Positions 27,001 through 35,623 are shown, counted from the stretch's first letter. The stretch: DNA of 64,000 nt from Pseudomonadaceae bacterium (GCA_024743435.1 JANSWO010000001.1:372001-436000), one strand, 5' to 3'. Notes: a model not told the origin generated them from the letters alone. A program made the numbers and translations.

Positions 27001-28374
27001 TAGCGAGCGAATTCGATCCCCTGCGTAGCGCCCGGCGAGCATGTCCACAACCAGATCGAAGCGCGCGCGGTCCAAATGTCGATATGGCCCGCTTCGGCGT
27101 AGCAGCGCGAATAGCTCATCGAGGTCACGCTCCTCGGATGCCGTGCATGAGATCAGGATCTGGGCAAGAACGTCGAGCGGCGCGTTGAGCAGTTCGAGCG
27201 GTTCGAGATCACGGTCGGATACGGCTTGTGCCAGCACCGCCGCATCCAGAAAATCCCGCGCGTGGGTTGGGTAGAGACTACCCCGACTGACCGCACCCAC
27301 CTGGTGACCAGCGCGGCCGATGCGCTGCAGGGTCGATGCGATCGTTGGCGGTGACTGCACCAGTACCACCTCGTCCAGATCGCCAACGTCGATGCCCAAT
27401 TCGAGTGAGTTGGTCGCAACGATTGCGGACAACTCGCCTGCTTTGAGCCGTCGTTCCACCTCGGCGCGCAGCTCACGGGCAAGCGAGCCGTGATGAGCGT
27501 AAGCAATTGGCGCGGTCGACTCGCCGTTGATTTTGAGCGTCAGCTTCTCGGTCAGCTGGCGCGAATTTGCAAAGAAGAGCGTCGAACGATTGCCCTCGAT
27601 GACGTCGCGAAAGCTGTCGGCGAGAGGATCCCAAATGGCATTGCCTTGCTCCGCCGCGATCTTGGCACTCGCCGGAAAACGCACGGAGAAATCGATTACC
27701 TTGCGAATGGGAGCATTGACGATTTGCATGTCCCGTTGATTGCCGTGCCTGTCATACCCGGCAACGTAGCCCGCCACCGCCTCCAGAGGGTTCACCGTCG
27801 CTGACAGCGCAATGCGTTGAAACTCGCCTGCTTCGTCAACCAGCCGCTCCAGTGCTGTCAGCAACATCACACCGCGACGATCTTCTACTAGCGCATGGAT
27901 TTCATCGAGAACCACCGCCTCGACAGTGGACAGTGCCTGACGACCTCGGGTAGTGGTCAGAAGCAGGTTCAGGCTCTCGGGGGTAGTAATCAGAATGTCC
28001 GGCGGCCGACGGAGCATGCGCTGCCGATCGCCCTGGCTTGTGTCCCCCGAACGAGTTTTTACCGATATATCGGGGTAATCGAAGCGTGCCTGTAGATCGC
28101 GCAGGGGCTCATTCAGATTGCGAGCGATGTCGGTGTTGAGCGCCTTCATGGGGGACACGTAAAGCACTCGCGTTGCGCCACGTTCGTACTCGCCGCTGGC
28201 GAAGCGTGACAATGCCCAGAGGAATGCCGTGAGTGTCTTGCCACTGCCCGTGGGCGCTGTGACCAGCGCGTGTTTGCCCGCTCCGATCACCGGCCACGCG
28301 GCTGCCTGAACGGGCGTCGGGGCATCGAAGCGCTCAGCGAACCAACGGCTTATGCTGGGGTGAAATGAAGTCAT
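24034..28374 (-). CDS. lhr: Long-form ATP-dependent helicase Lhr
   Basis: 1446 residues, close to E. coli Lhr (about 1540). The helicase core has TPVQAAAW, Walker A TAPTGSGKTLTAF, DEIHAL, LSAT and QRIGRAGHQ. The remainder carries the winged-helix/beta-barrel core (GRAAFxxY-like GRY segments) and a long C-terminal domain with GNLRWAAVFRALRIMELSGEV. Lhr is a 3'-5' DNA helicase tied to DNA repair, and long forms carry a glycosylase-like C-terminal region. Monocistronic; divergent from the CoA-transferase gene. No frameshift seen. Confidence 0.92.
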   Translation of the reverse strand: MTSFHPSISRWFAERFDAPTPVQAAAWPVIGAGKHALVTAPTGSGKTLTAFLWALSRFASGEYERGATRVLYVSPMKALNTDIARNLNEPLRDLQARFDYPDISVKTRSGDTSQGDRQRMLRRPPDILITTPESLNLLLTTTRGRQALSTVEAVVLDEIHALVEDRRGVMLLTALERLVDEAGEFQRIALSATVNPLEAVAGYVAGYDRHGNQRDMQIVNAPIRKVIDFSVRFPASAKIAAEQGNAIWDPLADSFRDVIEGNRSTLFFANSRQLTEKLTLKINGESTAPIAYAHHGSLARELRAEVERRLKAGELSAIVATNSLELGIDVGDLDEVVLVQSPPTIASTLQRIGRAGHQVGAVSRGSLYPTHARDFLDAAVLAQAVSDRDLEPLELLNAPLDVLAQILISCTASEERDLDELFALLRRSGPYRHLDRARFDLVVDMLAGRYAGDRIRSLKQRLSVDRMRNKARALKGAVLAMYAGGGSIPDRGYYQLRHADSGARIGELDEEFVWEAKIGQTFTLGTQIWQVRRITNSDVLVSQAKSAPTLPPFWRAESRNRSFHFSSRIGDFLERCEHLLAERKTDELRDLLENLHGFERSAADELIDYLSRQRDHTGVALPHRRHLIAEWVRSGPGGYTSELRQQQLILHTFWGGTVNRPFAYALDTAWQQAFGERAEIHADNDAIAIQTKLTPDLHDVLSLVTPDNLQALLRESLEGTGFFGARFRECAGRSLLLTKKRFDARMPLWMTRIQAKQLLTDCQQYSDFPLLIETWRTCLNDEFNLPALNAELERLATNELSVTLVNSSTPSPFAANLTFSQINRYMYADDSPDDLVRSALADHMIDGAVTGSLTGLLSEDVVAEFEAKRQRRLPGYQPQSDEDWVDWVRERVLLPEAEAASAPDHDDLVWVTVGDRRWLCHAELLEALIASEMISSDHITRLVPASSVEHRTDLAWAREFMTFYGPRSEAEIKALLPNVPRTLFSELASGPLLRGRDDHLYCDQDNYEQLLRFQRIANRPQATTQPVTAWARFIAQWQNVAIVSNKPRAHAADHNQAAAERLDALRGLRAPVRTWLEDLLPARGITDPGALNNLITDYQWMWVGLGRERVTFLFPEEIDLILAPESGSLSASNKTGEPEELDSIATNPVADLFADPGARYPFNELQDRSDLPAVEFNERFWQLVWQGRLCADTTRPLQQGLERRFATQEPESTRTSRRRAYARATGYSGNWQLIDPGSSVVDDPLEALELGKNRARLLIDRYGVVTRELADREGGNLRWAAVFRALRIMELSGEVLAGLFFDGFSGPQFATPKAIAQLSEDRPLEPYWLSALDPAAPTGLGGLSACSSAGDCTGLLPDRRAANFLGFCRNGLGLIVGNNGARLTFLEPWDSEAIDELMPVLRHLIQRHRRVTIETINEQPARTSPYLEVLQRHVEVVRDHKHCWLQ

Positions 28375-28523
28375 GACTGTCCATGGCGAAACGCAACCAG
28401 TCTACGCTCAACGTGCTGACACCTGCATGTCAGTAGCGTCAGGCGCACCGTGCCGCGTCGCAATGATAGCCTTGCGGACCGGCAACCACTTCTCCGCGCT
28501 ACTAACGAGGGAAACCCAGTTCG

Positions 28524-29750
28524 ATGCAGCAAATCACTTCCGAGATTCTGGACGGCTGGCTGAGCGATGGTGCCCAGATATTTGTTGCCGGTAGCAGTAA
28601 CGAACCCGTCGAGCTTGTTAATGTGATTGGCAGCATCGTCGCCGACAGGCACCTGCATTTCTTTCAGTTTCCGCTAGCGGGTTTCAATACAACGGACTTC
28701 ACGGCCCTTGGGCCAAACGTTGAGCTGACAACCGTATTCATGACGCCTGCTCTGCGATCGGCTGTCTCGCAGCGATTGCATTTCCTGCCAATGCAGATGC
28801 GAGCCATGAATGATTTCTGCCGCCATAAGGCTTTTGATCTGGTCCTGATTCAAGGCTGTTACGACGCTGCAGGCGACCTGCGTCTCGGCCCAAACGCCGA
28901 CTTTGCTGAGGCTGCAATGTCCCGGGCGGACAAGGTGCTGGTAGAAATCAATTCCGCCTTGGTGCCGGCTGCTGGCGCGCCGCATTTGAACTCGGAGAAG
29001 CTGGCTGGTTTCGTTACGAGCGAGCGCGCCGCTCATGAGCCTGCTGCTGTTGTCATTGACGAGACGGCTCGCGCAATCGCGAAGAATGTTGCGGGCATTG
29101 TTCGAGATGGTGATTGCCTGCAGACCGGGATCGGCGGTATTCCAGCCGCGATCCTCGATGCGCTGTCCGATCACAACGATCTCGGTATGCACGGTGGGCT
29201 CATCGATGACGGTGGTCGCCTGCTCATCGAGAAAGGGGTGATCAACGGTGCGCGCAAGAGTATCGATCGAGGCAGACACATCACGGGCATGGCACTGGGT
29301 AGCCCGGCACTGCATACATGGTTGGCGCAGCGTGAGGATGTGGTCTTCAAGGGCGCTGACTACACCCATGAATTCAGCGTTCTTCAGCAGATTGAGAATT
29401 TTGTCTCGATCAATTCGGCCGTCGAAGTGGATCTTCAAGGCCAGGTGAATGCCGAAGTGGTCGGTGGCCGACAGATCTCTGGCACTGGCGGCTCTCTCGA
29501 CTTCATGCGCGGCGCACGCGCCTCCAAGGGCGGCCGCTCGATTGTCGCGATGACAGCGACGGCCCGGCGGGGCGAAGTCTCACGGATTGTGCAACGAGTA
29601 GAGCATGTCACCGCCGCGCGCACTGATATCGATCTGGTTGTCACGGAGTATGGCGTGGCTGATTTACGCTACGCGAGCCTGGATGAGCGGCGCGAGTTGC
29701 TCATCAATGTTGCGGCGCCAAACTTTCGCGATCAGCTACAAATTCAGTGA
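28524..29750 (+). CDS. Acetyl-CoA hydrolase/transferase-family CoA-transferase
   Basis: 408 residues. The two-domain family-I CoA-transferase architecture is recognisable: GDCLQTGIGGIPAAILDAL opening the second half, NDLGMHGGLIDDG, the FKGADYTHEFSVL region and the glycine-rich GGRQISGTGGSLDFMRGA. The C-terminus (VVTEYGVADLRYASLDERRELL) is typical of 4-hydroxybutyrate and acetate CoA-transferases. It moves CoA between acyl groups; the exact acids are unknown. A GAGGGAAA ribosome site precedes the start. Confidence 0.85.
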   Translation: MQQITSEILDGWLSDGAQIFVAGSSNEPVELVNVIGSIVADRHLHFFQFPLAGFNTTDFTALGPNVELTTVFMTPALRSAVSQRLHFLPMQMRAMNDFCRHKAFDLVLIQGCYDAAGDLRLGPNADFAEAAMSRADKVLVEINSALVPAAGAPHLNSEKLAGFVTSERAAHEPAAVVIDETARAIAKNVAGIVRDGDCLQTGIGGIPAAILDALSDHNDLGMHGGLIDDGGRLLIEKGVINGARKSIDRGRHITGMALGSPALHTWLAQREDVVFKGADYTHEFSVLQQIENFVSINSAVEVDLQGQVNAEVVGGRQISGTGGSLDFMRGARASKGGRSIVAMTATARRGEVSRIVQRVEHVTAARTDIDLVVTEYGVADLRYASLDERRELLINVAAPNFRDQLQIQ

Positions 29751-29803
29751 GTGGCATCACTCGAGTGATCACGATCGTGCGCTGATCTCACACTGGCTGT
29801 GAC

Positions 29804-30145
29804 GTGTCGCTCAGTTCTGGGGGTGCGTTCCCGAATCTCTTCTACGCTTGCATAGACTGCTTGCATCGCCCGCAAGGACTGTCGGGTAAAGACGTTGAGA
29901 TCGACATGGATTACGTAGGAATAGACCCCGCCGTTGGCCTGGAATGCTCCAGCTGCAAGCACATCTCTCGCATGCCTTACAGCCAGCTTCTCGACAGCGT
30001 GCAGGACGAGGCGCCGATACACTGCACCAGTTGTGATCGTCAGCTGACGCATGACTGGACGACGATCAATATCGTCCAGAACATCATTCGCCGACGCATG
30101 CGCCAGGCCCAGGAAGCTCGGGAACGCAGAATCGCGCAGGGCTAG
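29804..30145 (+). CDS. Small zinc-ribbon-like protein
   Basis: 113 residues if started at the GTG at 29804; a shorter version would start at the ATG at 29906. Three CxxC pairs (ACIDC, CSSCK and CTSCD) suggest one or two zinc ribbons. The C-terminus is a basic helix (IIRRRMRQAQEARERR) that could bind nucleic acid. I do not recognise a named family. The first CxxC argues for the longer start. It follows the CoA-transferase by 53 bases and ends at a strong bidirectional terminator. Confidence 0.6.
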   Translation: MSLSSGGAFPNLFYACIDCLHRPQGLSGKDVEIDMDYVGIDPAVGLECSSCKHISRMPYSQLLDSVQDEAPIHCTSCDRQLTHDWTTINIVQNIIRRRMRQAQEARERRIAQG

Positions 30146-30178
30146 GCAATCGCCTTAGCTCTTTCCTTCCTTGCTAAA

Positions 30179-30212
30179 AAAAAGCCGGTTGCTAGACAGC
30201 AACCGGCTTTTT
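30179..30212. terminator. Bidirectional intrinsic terminator
   Basis: A 15-bp perfect stem AAAAAGCCGGTTGCT / complement with the 4-base loop AGAC, bounded by A and T runs. It can stop the zinc-ribbon transcript from the left and the secreted-protein transcript (stop at 30238) from the right. Confidence 0.92.
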
Positions 30213-30237
30213 GTCGTGGCTCGTGGTTATCGTTGGC

Positions 30238-30846
30238 TCAGTCGCAAATCTCGATGCTGGGATCGACGCTTGAGTTGCTGCCCCAGATACGACACTGACT
30301 AAACGTTCTCATGTTGTCTGATTCGTTGCTTTCCCAGACTTCGCCGCCGGTGCTGGCTCCATTGGAATCAACGGTAAACGTCGTGCGGATGTCCAGATCA
30401 TCGTTTGGGTTGCGCATGAAGTAGCCCATGCCAACTTCGTAAGCGCCATCGGCTGCGATAGTTGGGTTACGAGCTGTCCATTGATAACTGTTCAGCAGGC
30501 TTCCCGCGCTGAAGACGTCCACTTGAACGTGCACATCGTGTGCTTTGGCCAGAGCCTCACCGAGATTCTTGGTGCGAGCTACCACATGCACTTCGTCGAA
30601 GAAGAGGCGGAACTTCACTTTTCTTGGAAACAGGTTAGGCAGTTGAAAGCGTAGCCTGGGCTCGATAAACAGCTTGGTCAGATCACGATCGATCTCGACC
30701 TTGCTGGCCAGGCAATCATCGACGGCGACATAGGTGCCCCAGTCAGTCATCTCCAGTTCGCACGGCGCGGCTGATGCTGATCCAGCGTAGCCCATCAGTG
30801 TTAGCAGCGCGGTAAACGCGGTTAGTGTCATTCGGTTGTTCATCAT
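30238..30846 (-). CDS. Secreted protein of unknown function
   Basis: 202 residues with a clear signal peptide (MTLTAFTALLTLMGYAGSASA, cut after ASA). The mature protein has four Cys (PCELEM, DDCLAS, SQCRIW, EICD), consistent with two periplasmic disulfides. Beta-rich character; no family recognised. It lies 29 bases after the 56-residue protein gene with its own GAGAGAAG ribosome site, so the two form an operon divergent from the ECF sigma factor. It may belong to the same regulon. Confidence 0.7.
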   Translation of the reverse strand: MMNNRMTLTAFTALLTLMGYAGSASAAPCELEMTDWGTYVAVDDCLASKVEIDRDLTKLFIEPRLRFQLPNLFPRKVKFRLFFDEVHVVARTKNLGEALAKAHDVHVQVDVFSAGSLLNSYQWTARNPTIAADGAYEVGMGYFMRNPNDDLDIRTTFTVDSNGASTGGEVWESNESDNMRTFSQCRIWGSNSSVDPSIEICD

Positions 30847-30875
30847 CTTCTCTCTGTCGGGTTGTGTCTCGTTTC

Positions 30876-31046
30876 CTACCAGCGAAACAGCAGGGGTTGG
30901 CTGGCTCGCCGCTCGATTACCTGTTGCCAGGCATTCACGCGTGCGCAGCTCTCGATTGCTCGGGTTGAGTGAGGCGAATCCGTAAACGTCAGATCCTCGT
31001 CGTCGCTGTGCAGTGTTGCCTGTTGATTCAGTTGTCCTGTGGTCAT
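30876..31046 (-). CDS. Small 56-residue protein of unknown function
   Basis: Starts at an ATG with a GGAG ribosome site 9 bases upstream. The N-terminal half is acidic and Thr/Ser-rich (DDEDLTFTD). The C-terminal half is basic and ends LLFRW. No signal peptide or transmembrane segment. Size and composition would fit a peptide precursor or a small regulator, but no family can be named. First gene of the operon divergent from the ECF sigma gene. Confidence 0.5.
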   Translation of the reverse strand: MTTGQLNQQATLHSDDEDLTFTDSPHSTRAIESCARVNAWQQVIERRASQPLLFRW

Positions 31047-31098
31047 GGTCAATCTCCGTTGGTCCCTGGGCGTGACCCGCTGGGGTCGCTCACCTATA

Positions 31099-31125
31099 GG
31101 TGTCCGCAAGCAAGACATCGGTTCA
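31099..31125 (-). promoter_or_regulatory. Possible ECF promoter of the small-protein operon
   Basis: On the minus strand TGAACC (complement of 31120-31125) is followed after exactly 15 bases by GACACC, 52 bases before the start at 31046. The -35 is identical to the two good sites; the -10 matches only at G, A and C. Confidence 0.35.
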
Positions 31126-31275
31126 ATCCATCCTTCCCGTTATTTTTATGCGCTTGGTGATTCGTCTCAGCCAGCCCCGGCGATGAGCACCGCCGCCGAG
31201 CTTTGGCGACCCGTCTTTAAACCACTATCGACATCTCGCTCGTATCCCTTGTGGGGTTGGCTGCTGAGAAGCAGC

Positions 31276-31302
31276 TGAACCGTTTGCCAAGTGCCAGTTA
31301 CT
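31276..31302 (+). promoter_or_regulatory. ECF-type promoter of the sigma/anti-sigma operon
   Basis: TGAACC (31276-31281), 15 bases, GTTACT (31297-31302), 43 bases before the sigma gene. The identical pair with identical spacing precedes the DND-repeat gene, suggesting autoregulation by the encoded sigma factor. Confidence 0.65.
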
Positions 31303-31345
31303 CAATCTGGGTAGCAGGCGACAAAACGGCCAGGGGCGAAAAACT

Positions 31346-31996
31346 ATGTCGAGTACAGCGCCGCAGAGCAGCGGCGGCATTCCCAGCGCTGACGCCGACG
31401 ATGATGTCGGCTTGATCCAGGCCATCGGCAATGGCAGCCAACCGGCGTTTGTCCGCCTGTTTGAACGCCACGGCGAGCTTGTCTTTCGCTACGCATGGCG
31501 GTTGACGCGTGATCAGGGCAAGGCTGAAGAGGTGACAAACGACGTAATGCTGACGGTTTGGAAGGGTGCCCACGAGTTTGCTGGTCGCTCCGCGGTAACT
31601 ACCTGGCTGCTCGGGATTACCAGAAACCTCGCCTTCAACTCTATGCGGAAGAAACAGCACGAGACGGTTGAGCTGGGTGCCGTACCTGAGCCCGTAGATC
31701 ACGAAGCAAATGCTGATGAACGGGTGAATGAACGCTCGCAGCGATCGTTGCGAGAGTCGATTCGCTCAGCCCTCGGCTCGTTATCGCCGGAGCATCGGGA
31801 CGTTGTGGAGCTCACCTTCTTCCATGAACTGAGTTATCCGGAGATCGCGGAGCTTGCGGACATCCCCGTGGGCACGGTGAAGACGCGGATGTATCACGCC
31901 AAGCGCCAGTTAAAGGCGATTTTGCAGAACCAGGATCTGGATCTGCCCTTTGTCGGCCTTGAGTCGGTTTCTAACGAACAGGAAGTAGTACGGTGA
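31346..31996 (+). CDS. ECF-family RNA polymerase sigma factor
   Basis: 216 residues with sigma region 2 (FVRLFERHGELVFRYAWRLT then AEEVTNDVMLTVWKGA) and region 4 (LSPEHRDVVELTFFHELSYP then EIAELADIPVGTVKTRMYHA). It directs RNA polymerase to a stress or envelope regulon. Its TGA overlaps the GTG start of a zinc-binding anti-sigma gene, the classic pairing. The motif TGAACC-N15-GTTACT stands before its own operon and before the DND gene, so it probably recognises that sequence. Confidence 0.93.
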   Translation: MSSTAPQSSGGIPSADADDDVGLIQAIGNGSQPAFVRLFERHGELVFRYAWRLTRDQGKAEEVTNDVMLTVWKGAHEFAGRSAVTTWLLGITRNLAFNSMRKKQHETVELGAVPEPVDHEANADERVNERSQRSLRESIRSALGSLSPEHRDVVELTFFHELSYPEIAELADIPVGTVKTRMYHAKRQLKAILQNQDLDLPFVGLESVSNEQEVVR

Positions 31997-32682
31997 ATCA
32001 CTCTCAAGCACAGGCGCGAATCGCCTGGTATGTCAACGACACCTTGGCCAGCGATGAGCGCGAGCAGCTGTCGGAGCATGCGCTGACCTGCTCCGCTTGC
32101 CGTGAAGGCATCGCTGCCAGTGAGCTGTTACGGGAAGCGGTAGTTGAGGTAGCAGACGACGAGCCCGTTTTTGATGTGTCGATGGTGCATTCACTTGCGC
32201 AACGACTACCCGAGCAGGAGCGCGCCATCAGCGTATCGCTCGAGTCATCCCAGGAAGACCAGGTTGAGCCGGCCGCTGGCCGTGTCGTGAGCTTCGGCGA
32301 ACGGCTTCGCAAGGTGCTTCCCGGGGTTGGGCAATGGCAGCACACGCCAGCGCCAATGCGCTGGGCAATGGCAGCACAGGTTGCGCTCATTGTCGGCATG
32401 GCGTTTTTGATTGGAGCGCCTGGCAGCGATTCTGGTGAACCGGTTTTTGAGACGGTCGCAGGGCCGACGACGATCGCCGATGCCAATGTGGTGTGGCGGG
32501 ATGATGCGGCCATAGAGCAGATAAACGCTTTGCTCGAAGCGATCGGCGCTGAAGTGAGTGCAGGCCCGAACGGGCTCGGCATGTACCGGCTGAGCTTTTC
32601 GGGCGATGTCGCTCCGGCAGAGCGAATAGCAACGCTACGTGGCAGCGAGTTGGTTCTGTACGCCGAGCTTGTTGTCCAATGA
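31993..32682 (+). CDS. Anti-sigma factor with zf-HC2-type zinc motif
   Basis: 229 residues, GTG start overlapping the sigma stop (GTGA). The N-terminus carries EHALTCSAC, the HxxxCxxC of zinc anti-sigma domains, which hold the sigma factor in the cytoplasm. A single transmembrane segment lies near residues 125-140 (MAAQVALIVGMAFLIGA). About 90 residues follow in the periplasm, a likely target for regulated proteolysis. Its stop overlaps the first subtilase start (ATGA). Confidence 0.87.
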   Translation: MNHSQAQARIAWYVNDTLASDEREQLSEHALTCSACREGIAASELLREAVVEVADDEPVFDVSMVHSLAQRLPEQERAISVSLESSQEDQVEPAAGRVVSFGERLRKVLPGVGQWQHTPAPMRWAMAAQVALIVGMAFLIGAPGSDSGEPVFETVAGPTTIADANVVWRDDAAIEQINALLEAIGAEVSAGPNGLGMYRLSFSGDVAPAERIATLRGSELVLYAELVVQ

Positions 32683-34082
32683 CGCGCGTGACGTTGACTG
32701 CGTTGCTGTCCGCGGCTTCGGTACTTTGCCTGCCGGCGGTCGCCGGCTCCGTTAGCGACCCTTATTTCGCCAGCGCCGGCAGCTGGCAGCAGAAATCATT
32801 GGATCAGTGGGCTGCTCGCGCCGTGCTCGCTGAAGAACCCGTGCCGCTGGCTGGCTCGCAAAGCGTGCTGATCGCTCTGATCGATACAGGCGTCGATTAC
32901 ACGCATGACGATTTTCCGCGCGGATCGCTATGGCGTAACGAGGCCGAGTCAGTTAACGGGCGCGACGATGACGGCAACGGTTACGTTGACGATGTCATCG
33001 GCTGGGATTTTGTTGGCGATACCAACAACCCCATGGATCAATCCGGTCATGGCACCCATCTGGCCGGAATAATAGCGGCCTGCACGGATAACGGCGTAGG
33101 CATCGCTGGCGTTGCGCCAGGCGTGCGTTTGCTACCGCTCAAGGCAGCGAGTTTCGCAGGCTCAGCCCGTGCTGATGCGGTGGCCGCGGCCATTCGCTAC
33201 GCAGTAGCAGCGAGCGTGGACATCATCAACCTGTCGCTTGCGCGCGATGCCGCAACGGCGATCGAAGCCGAGGCGATAGACGAGGCAGTCCGTGCCGGGG
33301 TCCTGGTGATTGCGAGTGCGGGTAACGATGCACGTAGAGCTGCGCCGTCCGGGTATGCCGGTCTTCCCGGCGTACTTGCGGTGGCTGCCAGCGATTCCAG
33401 CGGCGAGCGCGCGGGTTTTTCAGCGGCCAACGTTGAGGTGGACCTCATCGCTCCCGGCGTCGACGTGTTGTCGTTGCGTGCAACCGGGACCGATTTTATC
33501 AACCTGACCGGCCGTACTAACTATGAGGCTGGTAGCGCTGTTGTAGGCGAGGGTTATTACCGGGCTAGCGGTACCTCGTTTGCAACCGCAATGGTAACTG
33601 GTGTGGCTGCACGGGTTGCGGCAGCCAGGTCCGAGCTTGATGGCGCTGGGTTGTCCGCAGTGCTAATGGCGAGCGCACGGGATGTGGCAGCGGATGGTAT
33701 CGATCAGCACTCGGGCCACGGTGCGGTGAGTCTTGCCGATGCCCTGCGCGCGGCGCCTGAGGATTTTGTTGATCTGCGCTTGACCGGAACGGGTTTGGCC
33801 GAGGTGGATGGCGAGATTGTCTTAGAACTTCTCGGGCGAGCGCCTGAGGATATCGACGCCTGGATTGAATTGGGGCAGGTGGACGAAGGCGGTAACGCGA
33901 GCAAGATGCGCCGGCTGGCTGATCCGGTTTCAGCAGGTCCAGTACTGGCCCGAATTCCTTTGTCTGATCTCGCCGCCAGCAACAATGCTGAGCGGTGGCA
34001 ATTTCGACTGCTTGCACCGAGCGCGGCCGGCACGCCGCATTCCTCGACGCTTCAGGTCTTGTTGCCGAGGCTGCAGCCATGA
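32679..34082 (+). CDS. Secreted S8 (subtilisin-like) protease 1
   Basis: 467 residues. Signal peptide about 1-22. The catalytic triad is complete: Asp69 (ALIDTGVDYTHDD), His124 (GHGTHLAG) and Ser300 (ASGTSFATAM), with oxyanion Asn216 (SAGND). No inhibitor-type prodomain lies between the signal peptide and the catalytic domain, unusual for secreted subtilases. A roughly 100-residue beta-rich C-terminal domain follows. It is translationally coupled on both sides. Probably periplasmic or surface-exposed; a role in signalling to the anti-sigma factor or in processing regulon products is inference. Confidence 0.92.
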   Translation: MTRVTLTALLSAASVLCLPAVAGSVSDPYFASAGSWQQKSLDQWAARAVLAEEPVPLAGSQSVLIALIDTGVDYTHDDFPRGSLWRNEAESVNGRDDDGNGYVDDVIGWDFVGDTNNPMDQSGHGTHLAGIIAACTDNGVGIAGVAPGVRLLPLKAASFAGSARADAVAAAIRYAVAASVDIINLSLARDAATAIEAEAIDEAVRAGVLVIASAGNDARRAAPSGYAGLPGVLAVAASDSSGERAGFSAANVEVDLIAPGVDVLSLRATGTDFINLTGRTNYEAGSAVVGEGYYRASGTSFATAMVTGVAARVAAARSELDGAGLSAVLMASARDVAADGIDQHSGHGAVSLADALRAAPEDFVDLRLTGTGLAEVDGEIVLELLGRAPEDIDAWIELGQVDEGGNASKMRRLADPVSAGPVLARIPLSDLAASNNAERWQFRLLAPSAAGTPHSSTLQVLLPRLQP

Positions 34083-35623
34083 TGCTTGCTCCTGTCATCT
34101 TCGTGGCTGCGCTCGGGCCTTTTGCTGCTGACTGGCGCGAACCGATCGCTCTGCCGGAGACGGCAGAACCAGAGCAGTGTGCCCAGATTCAGCAAACAGA
34201 AAGTAGCGAGCACTCGGTGGTGATCAGGCCGGCGCCGGTCGAATTGACCGACGCTTTTCTGGATGCAAACCAGGCGGCGCTCTCCTGTGAGCGAGAGCTG
34301 CCGCTGCTCGCACAGGGTCAATCGAAGGATCTGCCATCGATATCGATTGAACTCGATCTATCTGCACTGTCTTCGTCGTCCAGTTCGCAGAATCGCACTA
34401 GCTCGGTTTCTACGAAGTTGACGCAGCCGACTGATACGAGTCGCTACGAGTTGCTCGCCGGCAGCGGCTGCTCGGAGTTGTCCACACCATTGGATAGCGT
34501 CGCGCCGGCTTCCGTGCCCGGAGTTGCGTTGGCATTGGTTCCCGCAGGCCAGGCCGCGGCAGTCGCGTCACGTTCGGGTGCGCAGTTGCTGCGAGAAGTC
34601 GCTCTGGACAGCATTGATAAGACGCTGGCCCTCATGGCCAGTGATAACGCGGGCCTGCTCGCACTGCTCGCTGCCGACCCGGACGTTTCGGCCAGTCAGC
34701 CGGAACATCTTTACCGAACCGCTGCTGTAACGGCGCCTGATCCCCTGGCCGGGCTTGCATATGCACCCCAGCGTATGGGGCTTGGACCTTTGCTCGCTGA
34801 GCTCACCGGCGCAGCCGCATCTGTGGCTGTCATCGATACCGGCGCTGATGTTGAACACCCGGATCTGGTGATGAGCTCCATCGCTACTCTCGACACAACT
34901 GGCGCGAGCTATGTGGCGGAAGCACATGGCACAGCGGTGGTTGGGGTCATCGCGGCAGCGAAGGGTAACGGCGAAGGCGGCTTCGGCTTGGCGCCTGGCA
35001 CAGACGTCTTCTCGATCCGCGCGTGTCAGGCGGTGTCGATCGGAGCACTCGCGGCGCGCTGTCGCAGCAGCTCCCTCGCGGCTGCCATCGATGCGGCAAT
35101 CAGTGCTGATGTCGACATCATCAATCTGTCGCTTACGGGGCCGCCGGACCCGCTTCTCGCCGAGTTAATCAATGCGGCGCTGGACGCAGGGATTGTTGTG
35201 GTTGCGGCGGCTGGCAACGGCGGACCACTCGCAAAACCAGCGTTTCCGGCGGCGCTACCCGGCGTCTTTGCAGTCACCGCGACTGATGCATCGGATGCGG
35301 GCTATCCAGCGGCGAATCAAGGAGCCTACATCGATGTGTCGGCGCCTGGCGTCGATATTCTTGCGCCGGGGTTGGATGGCCGATACCCAACAGTATCCGG
35401 CACCTCGTTTGCAGCGGCGCAAGTGACGGCGGTCCTCGCAATGCTCATCGAACTCACCAATGCCGATCAGGACACCGCACTCACCGACGCGCTCAGCAGT
35501 AGTGCCTTTGACCTTGGAGCCGAAGGCCCGGACATCGTATTCGGACGCGGACTGATCAATGGTTGCCAGAGCAGCGTTCGGCTCGGAATGCCGGTGGCGC
35601 AGTGCCAGAGCTCGCAGCAATGA
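34079..35623 (+). CDS. Secreted S8 (subtilisin-like) protease 2 with prodomain
   Basis: 514 residues from the ATG at 34079, which overlaps the previous stop as ATGA; a longer frame to 33995 would run inside protease 1. A short hydrophobic N-terminus (APVIFVAALGPFA) is a weak signal peptide. Residues about 40-145 are low-complexity and Ser-rich. Residues about 148-215 look like a subtilase inhibitor prodomain. The triad is Asp253 (VIDTGADVEH), His283 (AHGTAVVG) and Ser443 (SGTSFAAAQ), with Asn380. Coupled to the next gene by another ATGA. Confidence 0.9.
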   Translation: MMLAPVIFVAALGPFAADWREPIALPETAEPEQCAQIQQTESSEHSVVIRPAPVELTDAFLDANQAALSCERELPLLAQGQSKDLPSISIELDLSALSSSSSSQNRTSSVSTKLTQPTDTSRYELLAGSGCSELSTPLDSVAPASVPGVALALVPAGQAAAVASRSGAQLLREVALDSIDKTLALMASDNAGLLALLAADPDVSASQPEHLYRTAAVTAPDPLAGLAYAPQRMGLGPLLAELTGAAASVAVIDTGADVEHPDLVMSSIATLDTTGASYVAEAHGTAVVGVIAAAKGNGEGGFGLAPGTDVFSIRACQAVSIGALAARCRSSSLAAAIDAAISADVDIINLSLTGPPDPLLAELINAALDAGIVVVAAAGNGGPLAKPAFPAALPGVFAVTATDASDAGYPAANQGAYIDVSAPGVDILAPGLDGRYPTVSGTSFAAAQVTAVLAMLIELTNADQDTALTDALSSSAFDLGAEGPDIVFGRGLINGCQSSVRLGMPVAQCQSSQQ

